From assembly GCF_004769195.1 (NCBI RefSeq), contig NZ_RQET01000007.1, positions 124,001 to 188,000 on the forward strand: DNA of 64,000 nt, written 5' to 3'. The notes beneath the pieces were generated by a model. The model did no database searches. It was not told the DNA's origin and saw only the letters and a program-made list of their open reading frames with translations. The translations under genes were made by a program, and so were the position numbers. Shown one piece after another: positions 1-6,498 of this stretch. Position 1 is the stretch's first letter, and each line of letters begins with the position of its first letter. The stretch comes from Leptospira fletcheri (GTDB lineage Bacteria > Spirochaetota > Leptospiria > Leptospirales > Leptospiraceae).

Positions 1-34
1 GGTGGGCGTGGTGGTATGGAGGAGGAGGTGTTAG

Positions 35-210
35 GTCCCCACCCTTCCTGGGCGGGGGCCGGTGCGGTGGTACCCCTGCGACAGTTATCAGAATTCTACG
101 GTTTCTACAAGAACGTTTTTAGAGAATTGTTGTAGGAGGTCCTGCAAAGAATTTGCATCTAAAAAGGAGTTTCGAAACGGGCTTTTTGCGATAGAGAATC
201 GGCTCATGGA
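35..210. repeat. Dispersed intergenic repeat, copy A
   Basis: This stretch closely resembles 8953-9130. Shared blocks in the same order are a GC-rich hairpin (35-61, GGTCCCC pairing with GGGGGCC), a GGTGGTACCCC block, a TATCAGAATT block, a TTTCTACAAGAA block, a short inverted repeat around 134-147 (GTAGGA/TCCTGC) and a CTAAAA-GAG block. Differences inside the hairpins tend to preserve pairing. The copies are intergenic and contain no convincing coding frame. The left boundary may lie before the window. Function unknown: it may be a mobile small repeat or a transcribed structured element. Confidence 0.7.
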
Positions 211-347
211 CCCTCGATCCTGTGATTATGTATCCTTTCTCGTTTCTGCGGATTTTTTAAAGAAAGGGCTAAAAAACTTTTTAGTTGGCTAATTTTGGAA
301 CTTCGACTACCGATATTTATTCACAGAGACGGGAGGAGAATCGGATT

Positions 348-587
348 TTGGACTCGGAAATCCTGACCGAAAAAGTCGCCACGCAGAGTAAAAAATTTCT
401 CGTGGACTTGAAGCGGAATGAAAACGGATACTACCTGAAAGTTTCCGAGTGGTCCAATAGTAAAAAATCCTCTATATTTATTCCGGCCGAAGGAGTCGGT
501 CGAATGATAGAAGTACTTCGAAAGTTCCAAACTCTCATCGAGGAAGGATCCGTCGAGGAAATGGATTTTCCGTCGTCTCGGAATTAG
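348..587 (+). CDS. Small PUR-alpha-like nucleic-acid-binding protein
   Basis: This encodes about 79 residues containing one PUR repeat (KKFLVDLKRNENGYYLKVSE, then a strand ending in SSIFIPAEGVGRMIEVLRKF). That is the pattern of the bacterial single-repeat PUR proteins, also called DUF3276, known in spirochaetes and Bacteroidetes as DNA/RNA binders. I chose the TTG at 348 because a perfect GGGAGGAG ribosome-binding site lies about 10 bases upstream. The frame is open back to another TTG at 285, but that start has no such site. It lies 36 bases before flaA2 on the same strand, so co-transcription is possible. A role in regulating flagellar or other genes is inference. Confidence 0.72.
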   Translation: MDSEILTEKVATQSKKFLVDLKRNENGYYLKVSEWSNSKKSSIFIPAEGVGRMIEVLRKFQTLIEEGSVEEMDFPSSRN

Positions 588-622
588 TTAGGATTGCACT
601 AAATCGTTTAGGAGAATTTCTC

Positions 623-1342
623 ATGGGGAAAAAGACGTACCTTCTCGCCACAGTTCTCTTTTTCTTGGCCCTGACCGGAACTTCCGGACAGCAGACCGGG
701 GGAAACCAGAACCAAGGCCAAAACCAACAGGCGGGAGCTCCGGATCCCCTCGAGAAGATCATACTCGAGAACTTCGAGGAAGCGGAAGACTGGAGAGCTA
801 AAGCCACGACTCCGCTGGGAGAGACCAAGACCTTGAAAATGGTCCAACGCGGATTGATCCGTGACGTATTCGACGAGAATACGGTACCGGACAATGGCGG
901 GGAACAGATCGATAAAAATCATATCCTCGGAATCAAGACGTATTTTAACGATCGCGGTTTTGATCGGGTCGAAGTGTTTCCTCCACACGAATATGTGATC
1001 AAAGGAAAGGCCCGTCAGGTCTCTATTTGGAGTCTCGGGAGAAAGTTCCGACACACGCTTTTCGTGAAACTCCGGGACTATAAGGGCAAAACCCATAATA
1101 TTCGTCTGGGCCGGTTGGATTACTTCGGCTGGAGAAAACTCACCGCAACGGTTCCGGGTTTCGTCCCCCAAAGCACCCGCTTTGCACTTTTGGATAAGAA
1201 TCTTCGCTTTGTATCCTTGTTTGTTACCAGCGACATCCATGAAGTAGGCGGTTCTTTTTACTTTTACGTTGATGATTTGGAAGTTCGTGCCGATAAATCT
1301 GATACGAAGTATCCCGGTTCCGAGATCAAAGACAACTGGTAA
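623..1342 (+). CDS. flaA2: Flagellar filament sheath protein FlaA2
   Basis: This is a 239-residue exported protein with an N-terminal signal peptide (hydrophobic segment LLATVLFFLALTGTSG, residues 6-21). It has the FlaA signature of spirochaetal periplasmic flagella: a motif reading like RQVSIWSLGRKFRHTLFVKL, then IRLGRLDYFGWRKLTATVP, and a C-terminal FYFYVDDLEV strand. FlaA proteins form the sheath around the FlaB core of the endoflagellum in the periplasm. The neighbouring gene is its paralogue flaA1, 21 bases downstream on the same strand, which is the usual Leptospira flaA2-flaA1 order. A GGAG ribosome-binding site lies before the ATG. The assignment is by recognition of family motifs and context. 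Confidence 0.9.
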   Translation: MGKKTYLLATVLFFLALTGTSGQQTGGNQNQGQNQQAGAPDPLEKIILENFEEAEDWRAKATTPLGETKTLKMVQRGLIRDVFDENTVPDNGGEQIDKNHILGIKTYFNDRGFDRVEVFPPHEYVIKGKARQVSIWSLGRKFRHTLFVKLRDYKGKTHNIRLGRLDYFGWRKLTATVPGFVPQSTRFALLDKNLRFVSLFVTSDIHEVGGSFYFYVDDLEVRADKSDTKYPGSEIKDNW

Positions 1343-1363
1343 TCTTCCCGTAGGAATTTACTC

Positions 1364-2314
1364 ATGAGAAATTTCAGCAAAACTTTCAAAGCGACTGCTA
1401 CGATCACTTTCGCAGCTTGCACGGTCCTTCTCTTGGGTACCGTTAGCGCCCAGTTCATCAAGAAAAAGAAGGGCGGAATCGAAACCCCGACCGGTATGGA
1501 TGTGAGCAGCATGGAGTTGCGCTCCATCACCGTCGAATCTTGGGATAATCCTGCAAACGGAGTCCCGTACGGCTGGGAAGTCACTACGGACAAGGATACT
1601 CAGGTCCCCCAAGGACAGGCAGCCCAGTACCAACCGACGGCTTCTAACGCTCAGGCGCTCCGGGAAGTGAAACTTCTCCCGGGAAAACCCGGCGATATCA
1701 AAAACGTGGATGCGACCACCTCCAAGGTTTTGGGTGTGAAATTTGCGTTCACTTATCCGGGAGACAATAGCGTAACCATTCGTCCTCCAAAAACTCCGGA
1801 ATACGAAGTGATACGTAAGATGGCATACCTGGATGCGAACAACAAACGCAAGGAATTCAAAATCTACGGAGTGGAATTCCCCGGGGTGGCTAAGGCCGTT
1901 TCGATCTGGGTTTGCGGTCGCGGAAACGAGTATGATTTAGAGGGCTGGTTAGAGGATTGGAAAGGAGATTCCCATATCCTCCAATTCGGATCTCTGGACT
2001 TTATCGGATGGAGACCCTTGACTTTCGAAATTCCTCCGTACGTTCCTCAGGACGTAAATTCTTATCCGCAAGTCAAAACTCTGGTATTCAAACAGTTCAA
2101 GATCCGTTCCCGTCCTGATACCAGCGGAGAAACCGTATATCTGTTCTTCGACGAGTTGCGAGTTCTGTCCGACGTGTTCGAAGTCCATTTCGACGGAGCT
2201 TCCATCGATTTCGACGGGGACGACTGCCGTTCGAAACGCAAGCTGGATAAAATGTTGAAGGTAAAAGCCGAGAAAGAATGCGAAGGCGGAACTGCTCAAA
2301 ACAATAAGCAGTAA
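1364..2314 (+). CDS. flaA1: Flagellar filament sheath protein FlaA1
   Basis: This is a 316-residue paralogue of the preceding gene. It has a signal peptide (residues about 10-28, ending VSA-Q), the [13 protein letters not shown] segment, the [19 protein letters not shown] block equivalent to the SIWSLGRKF block of FlaA2, an [20 protein letters not shown] strand, and a C-terminal [13 protein letters not shown] strand. It is a periplasmic flagellar sheath component that works together with FlaA2. The gene is followed 45 bases later by a strong factor-independent terminator, which closes the PUR-flaA2-flaA1 group. Confidence 0.92.
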   Translation: MRNFSKTFKATATITFAACTVLLLGTVSAQFIKKKKGGIETPTGMDVSSMELRSITVESWDNPANGVPYGWEVTTDKDTQVPQGQAAQYQPTASNAQALREVKLLPGKPGDIKNVDATTSKVLGVKFAFTYPGDNSVTIRPPKTPEYEVIRKMAYLDANNKRKEFKIYGVEFPGVAKAVSIWVCGRGNEYDLEGWLEDWKGDSHILQFGSLDFIGWRPLTFEIPPYVPQDVNSYPQVKTLVFKQFKIRSRPDTSGETVYLFFDELRVLSDVFEVHFDGASIDFDGDDCRSKRKLDKMLKVKAEKECEGGTAQNNKQ

Positions 2315-2358
2315 AATTTCCTTCAGACCTTTCCCGGATCAGTCCGGAAAAATAGCGG

Positions 2359-2395
2359 CGCGGATTCTTCTTCGGAAGGTCCGCGTTTTTATTTT
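2359..2395 (+). terminator. Rho-independent terminator of flaA1
   Basis: CGCGGA (2359-2364) pairs exactly with TCCGCG (2380-2385). An inner CTTC/GAAG stem is capped by a TTCG tetraloop, and a TTTTTATTTT run follows. It lies 45 bases after the flaA1 stop codon. Confidence 0.88.
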
Positions 2396-2449
2396 CCCGG
2401 ATGATTTTCGCAGGAAACTCCTGTAAAATGGATAAAAAAAGCTTGAGCT

Positions 2450-2645
2450 ATTTCGGCACTTATGGTAATCGAATCTCCGAAACAGAGTGCCGCCACCATC
2501 CCCCGCCTAAAAAGGGTGGGAACCGACTCGAGGTTCTAACCTTCTCGGAGGTGAATTGATGGAAAAAGAACGGCTGAAACCCTAAATTGAAAACTTGGAG
2601 AAATTCCAAGTTCGGCTTTGCCTACTCCCACCTTTTGCCGAGGAA
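2450..2645 (+). ncRNA. Candidate structured RNA between flaA1 and greA
   Basis: This gene-free stretch packs several perfect or near-perfect hairpins: CGGCACT/AGTGCCG near 2453-2493, CCCGCCT/AGGGTGGG near 2503-2521, GAACC/GGTTC near 2521-2538, AACTTGG/CCAAGTT near 2590-2611, and an outer CTCGG-AGGTG with CACCT-(bulge)-CCGAG pairing that encloses the last one. It lies after the flaA1 terminator and before a promoter-like site for greA, so it is either an independent RNA of about 190 bases or an untranslated leader. I do not match it to a known family. RNase P, tmRNA and SRP RNA signatures are absent. A 6S-type RNA is possible from size only. Strand is inferred from the neighbouring genes. Confidence 0.4.
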
Positions 2646-2652
2646 ATTCTAG

Positions 2653-2680
2653 TTTACGGATAATCGTTCTCCGTTATAAT
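2653..2680 (+). promoter_or_regulatory. Sigma-70-like promoter of greA
   Basis: A TTTACG -35-like hexamer (2653-2658) and a perfect TATAAT -10 hexamer (2675-2680) are separated by 16 bases. The greA start codon is 82 bases further on. Confidence 0.6.
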
Positions 2681-2761
2681 TGATTTAAAAGGGCCGAAAC
2701 ATCAAAAAAACAGGCCTATCCATACTATTTTCGAGCCGACTCCATCGGCGGAGTAAATCCT

Positions 2762-5542
2762 ATGTCTAACGAAACTGCGACAACCGCGGAAACAAAGCCT
2801 GCCAACGATTTGGACAAGCTAACCTCGCTCTTTAACGAGGAGATTTACGTTCGGTCGGATGCCAATTCTATTCCGGCGTCCAAATTTAAAATCTATGACG
2901 ACCTAATTGAATCTTTTACCTCCGCCGGTTTGACGGATTCCGCCAAAGTGAAGCTCGAAGAGCATCTTACGGAGCATCCGGAAAGCATTTCCGCCAGATA
3001 TTTGTTGGGGATCTTGGGACTCCAAAAAGGAAGCATCGATGCGGCGTCTTATTTTAAGAGCCTTCTCGACGCCTTCAAGCAGTCGGGAAAGTGGACAATC
3101 ATCGAGCATATTACCGATAATATCTTAAAATACGGCGAAGATCGCTACGCACTCCGTTTCAAAGCGGAAGCACTGGAAAAACTCAAAAAAAACAAAGAGC
3201 TGAAGCCTGTTCTCGAAAAGCTCGCCAAGCAAGACCGGAAAAACCCGGAAATCGCGAAGAAATACGCCCTTGCAATCCTGGATGAAAACCGAGAAAGAGC
3301 GGTTGCATATCTAAAACAAGCCATCGAAACTTTCGCCAAAACCAAGGATTACGAACAATTCGAGGAAATCTGGCCGATTTTCGTTTCGAATAGCTACGAT
3401 GACATCCAGTTCGTCGAAAAAATCGAAAGAATTCTACTCGGACACCGCGAAAAGACCCGTCTCGCAGGTTACCTTTATCCTCTAGTGGAGCCTCATAAGG
3501 CGGTCGAGGATTGGGATCGAGTGATCTATCTTCTGAAAAAGATCCTGGATCATGAACCTATTTCCAACAAGGCGCGTAACGAATTGATCCGCGTTTATAA
3601 ATTGAAATACGCGAATCATAGCCTTTTGGAAGATTTTCTTAAAATGTCCGAACTGGGCAATAACCGCAAACCGGTGAAAATCTGTATTTCGAATTTCGAA
3701 AGAAACATCGTTTTCGACACGGACAACTACGTTCTTCATAGAAATTGGGGAGTCGGAAAAATCGTTTCCATTTCCCCGAACGGAGATTCCATTTTCGTAG
3801 ACTTTAAGGATAAGAAGAATCACAAACTTTCGATCCAGATGGCGATCACAAGCCTCAAGCCCTTGAAAGGGGATCATATCTGGGTCAAGTTTTATGAAAA
3901 CAAAGAATCCGTTACCGATCTTTTCGAAAAGGACATTCCAGGGTTCTTTAAGGAATTATTAACTTCTTTTGAAGGCCACATGTTGGTCGCCGAAATCAAA
4001 AACGAAGTCGCAGGAAAGTTCCTTCCCGCCACCGAATGGTCCAAATGGTGGAATAAGGCCAAGAATATCATCAAGAAAGAACCGAAGCTCGGATTCAATC
4101 CCAAGAAAAAAGACGAGCTATGGTATCGGGAAAAGCCGATCACTTTTGCGGAAGAGCTGACCGAAAAATTCAGCGCGACTGCGGATCTTTCCAAAAAGCT
4201 GGACATCGCGATAGAAGCGCTTCGCAACAAAGAAGAAGCGGAAGGCGCGATCGATACGTTTGCCCATCATTATTTCGAGGAAGAGGAAGCGCACGAACCG
4301 TTCCGTAGAATCGTGGCGTATCTTTACTTGGAGGAAGTCGCCGCTACCATGGAAAGCGAAGATGGAACTCCTTACGACTTCCAACGACGCCAGAAAGAGG
4401 AGGACGTTGCCCAACTGACCAAAACTCAGGGAAGGGACGAACTCCTGGATATTTCCGCTAGAATCACGAACCTAGATATCAAAAAATCCTTCGTGGATCT
4501 GGTCAAAAAATTCCACAAAGACTGGGTCAACGTATTGGTCGGTCTTTTGTTTGAAGTGCCGGTCAAAAACAATAAATACGTGGTGTCGGTACTTGAAAAC
4601 GATCAAAAACACGCAGAACTGAATCTTTTCATCGAGACAGCCGCGAACCGAGCAAAAGAGAATCCGGAAGTTTTCCTATGGGTCGCGAAATCCATCCTTT
4701 GGCATACTTGGGAAGAGGATTGGATGAACGTTTCCCGTCAGGATCTGATCTTACGGGTTCTTCGTCTCTTGAAGCCTCTGAATAAAATCGAGGAAAAGGG
4801 AACCAAGCTCAAGAATACCTGTCACGAAATTCTCTTCGGCAACGATGCGGCAATCATTACGGAGGCCATCCAAAACGGGGACTCGGAATACATCCGTAAG
4901 GTATACGCTCTCTACCGTGAAGTTCCGTACATAGAAGAGACGGAAAAGGATAAGCTACTAAGTTTGATCCAATCTCTGAAGCCCGATTTGATTTGGGAAG
5001 AAGAGGAAGAAGAGGACGAGGAAGACGACGTCCTAGCAAGGATTCCGGAGAATGCGGTTCTCGTAACTCGCTGGGCATTGAACCAGAAAAAGGCCGACTT
5101 CGAACACCTGGTCAACGTGGAAATGTTGGAAAACTCTCGCGATATCGGAGAGGCTCAGGAAAGAGGGGACTTGCGGGAAAACGCGGAATACAAGGCGGCT
5201 ATGGAACGTCAGGTTCAATTGCAGGCTCAGATCAAGAAGCTGGAATCGGAGCTGAAAACCGCAGTCGTTCTGGATCTGTCCAACGTAAAGACCGATCGGA
5301 TCAACATAGGCACCACCGTAAAACTGAAGAACGAATCCAGCGGCGAAAACCAGACCTATTCGATATTAGGAGCCTGGGATGCGGATACGGAAAAGAATAT
5401 CATTTCCTACCAATCTCCTTTGGCCAAATCCTTGTTGGGAAAACGCATCGGGGATACGGCGGCTTTGAATCTGGGTGGAGCCGAGACCAAATTCAAGGTC
5501 TTGGATATCAGCCGCTTTTCTCTCCAAAGCCAGGAAAGCTGA
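2762..5542 (+). CDS. greA: GreA/GreB-family transcription elongation factor with long N-terminal extension
   Basis: This is a 926-residue protein. About the last 160 residues form a complete GreA: an N-terminal coiled coil with the tip motif GDLRENAEYKAA (the acidic tip that rescues backtracked RNA polymerase by stimulating transcript cleavage) and a C-terminal FKBP-like domain ending KFKVLDISRF. Normal GreA is about 160 residues. The other 760 residues are helical and TPR-like (residues about 40-320), then an unassigned region (GVGKIVSISPNGDSIFVDFK resembles a small beta domain). A very acidic linker (EEEEEEDEEDD, about 743-756) precedes GreA. A similar long form is known in Leptospira and some other phyla. 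The extension's role is unknown. The ATG follows a likely promoter at 2653-2680, and a strong terminator lies downstream. Confidence 0.88.
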   Translation: MSNETATTAETKPANDLDKLTSLFNEEIYVRSDANSIPASKFKIYDDLIESFTSAGLTDSAKVKLEEHLTEHPESISARYLLGILGLQKGSIDAASYFKSLLDAFKQSGKWTIIEHITDNILKYGEDRYALRFKAEALEKLKKNKELKPVLEKLAKQDRKNPEIAKKYALAILDENRERAVAYLKQAIETFAKTKDYEQFEEIWPIFVSNSYDDIQFVEKIERILLGHREKTRLAGYLYPLVEPHKAVEDWDRVIYLLKKILDHEPISNKARNELIRVYKLKYANHSLLEDFLKMSELGNNRKPVKICISNFERNIVFDTDNYVLHRNWGVGKIVSISPNGDSIFVDFKDKKNHKLSIQMAITSLKPLKGDHIWVKFYENKESVTDLFEKDIPGFFKELLTSFEGHMLVAEIKNEVAGKFLPATEWSKWWNKAKNIIKKEPKLGFNPKKKDELWYREKPITFAEELTEKFSATADLSKKLDIAIEALRNKEEAEGAIDTFAHHYFEEEEAHEPFRRIVAYLYLEEVAATMESEDGTPYDFQRRQKEEDVAQLTKTQGRDELLDISARITNLDIKKSFVDLVKKFHKDWVNVLVGLLFEVPVKNNKYVVSVLENDQKHAELNLFIETAANRAKENPEVFLWVAKSILWHTWEEDWMNVSRQDLILRVLRLLKPLNKIEEKGTKLKNTCHEILFGNDAAIITEAIQNGDSEYIRKVYALYREVPYIEETEKDKLLSLIQSLKPDLIWEEEEEEDEEDDVLARIPENAVLVTRWALNQKKADFEHLVNVEMLENSRDIGEAQERGDLRENAEYKAAMERQVQLQAQIKKLESELKTAVVLDLSNVKTDRINIGTTVKLKNESSGENQTYSILGAWDADTEKNIISYQSPLAKSLLGKRIGDTAALNLGGAETKFKVLDISRFSLQSQES

Positions 5543-5570
5543 TCTTCCGGAGAAATTTTGATGAAAAAAA

Positions 5571-5600
5571 GGGGACCTCCAAGGTCCCCTTTTTTGTTTT
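5571..5600 (+). terminator. Terminator of greA
   Basis: GGGGACC pairs with GGTCCCC (5571-5589) and is followed by a T-rich run. An A-run before the stem means it could also stop transcription from the minus strand. It lies six bases beyond the stop codon of the duplicated M23 gene end at 5606-5608, so it probably served both convergent genes before the toxin-antitoxin insertion. Confidence 0.85.
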
Positions 5601-5606
5601 CTTTCC

Positions 5607-5664
5607 TATCGATCGGAAAGGCGAATCCAGTCCGTAAACCAACCGGAATCGTTGCCGGCGCGAT
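5607..5664 (-). repeat. 58-bp direct repeat, left copy (duplicated M23 gene 3' end)
   Basis: These 58 bases match 6500-6557 with one substitution (5636 A versus 6529 G). Read on the minus strand they encode the last residues of the M23 peptidase (DRAGNDSGWFTDWIRLSDR) and then TAG. The copy is a detached gene end that lies against the greA terminator. Confidence 0.9.
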
Positions 5665-5727
5665 TCGGCGAGCTACGAAGATGCGTTCCCTTCTTTCTGA
5701 TCTTACATCCTTTAAAATCAGAAAGTT

Positions 5728-6024
5728 TCATTTATACTGAGGCTTTCGTTTTTTAACTGTATTTAAAGATAAATCTAAATCCAAGGCATGGCAAACTTTA
5801 AGAAAAGTACTTACATTTGTGTTCGTCCCTGTTTCCAATCTGCTTACTTGCTGTTGAGTTACGTGTGCTCGTTTTGCAAGGTCTGCTTGGCTTAGACCTT
5901 TCTTACTTCGATACTCTTGAATTTTTAAAGCCAATTCTAACAACTGCTTCTCTTGATCAAATACTTCTAAAAATTTTGGATTCGATAATTTATTCGCCAA
6001 ATGTGACTTAAAACTCTTCATCAT
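5728..6024 (-). CDS. higA: XRE-family antitoxin (HigA type)
   Basis: This encodes 98 residues with a helix-turn-helix of the Cro/C1 type in the second half (KKGLSQADLAKRAHVTQQQV, then SRLETGTNTNVSTFLKVC). HigA antitoxins neutralise the paired toxin and bind the operon promoter. The gene follows the toxin gene with a 17-base overlap, the toxin-first order that marks higBA modules. The pair is AT-rich and lies inside an insertion flanked by a duplicated gene end, which supports recent transfer. Confidence 0.82.
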   Translation of the reverse strand: MMKSFKSHLANKLSNPKFLEVFDQEKQLLELALKIQEYRSKKGLSQADLAKRAHVTQQQVSRLETGTNTNVSTFLKVCHALDLDLSLNTVKKRKPQYK

Positions 6025-6400
6025 CTAATTTCCTTTTTAATTTCTCTTCCGTAAAACGTTTCAGAAAATCTTCTCTATATTTCCGCGCTTTTTTGATCTC
6101 ACTTACGGGAACTTTTTGGATGTTCTTTATAAATGCATGCGTAATTATTATATAATTTTTAAAAGTAAAGAAGTATAGAAACCTAGATTGATCTCCTGAC
6201 AGCTTGATTCTGAGTTCATGAATACCGTCTGTCAAAAAATCAGCGTATGGTCTCGGTAAATTTGGACCTTGTACTTCCAATAAATTGATCAAAGCCATTA
6301 TTTTGGCTTGGTTATTGAGTGATCGATCTTCAATAAATTCAAGAGTTGGACAATTGCCTTTTTCATCTTCATAATATACGACAGTCCATTTCTGGCTCAC
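6008..6400 (-). CDS. higB: RelE/HigB-type toxin (Gp49-like family)
   Basis: This encodes 130 residues. The pattern is that of phage-derived Gp49-like/HigB toxins: an N-terminal VVYYEDEKGNCPTLEFIEDR segment, then INLLEVQGPNLPRPYADFL, a central GIHELRIKLSGDQSRFLYFF strand pair, and a FIKNIQKVPVSEIKKARKYR helix. These proteins are ribosome-dependent mRNA interferases. The gene precedes the antitoxin gene and overlaps it. A CATATATG palindrome at 6415-6422 lies just upstream and may be part of an autoregulatory operator. Activity is not shown by sequence alone. Confidence 0.82.
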   Translation of the reverse strand: MSQKWTVVYYEDEKGNCPTLEFIEDRSLNNQAKIMALINLLEVQGPNLPRPYADFLTDGIHELRIKLSGDQSRFLYFFTFKNYIIITHAFIKNIQKVPVSEIKKARKYREDFLKRFTEEKLKRKLDDEEF

Positions 6401-6498
6401 AAGTCATCTTACGCCATATATGATGTATTTTCAATCTCAAAATTCTTTGGTAAAGGCATTTGATAGATTGAGTAAAAAGAGCGCTTGAAAATGCCCTT

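Noticed and set aside
62..292. Open frame of 76 codons at the left edge
   Set aside because: It lies across the dispersed repeat, has no ribosome-binding site or domain, and its counterpart in the second repeat copy is not open in the same frame.
608..1240. 210-codon minus-strand frame opposite flaA2
   Set aside because: It is antisense to a clear gene with codon-driven openness and has no motif.
2450..2645. Identification of the structured segment as RNase P, tmRNA or a cobalamin riboswitch
   Set aside because: Conserved signatures of those RNAs are not found in the segment.
4993..5637. 214-codon plus-strand frame inside greA
   Set aside because: It is a shifted frame of the acidic linker and GreA coding sequence, with low-complexity Arg/Gly-rich translation.
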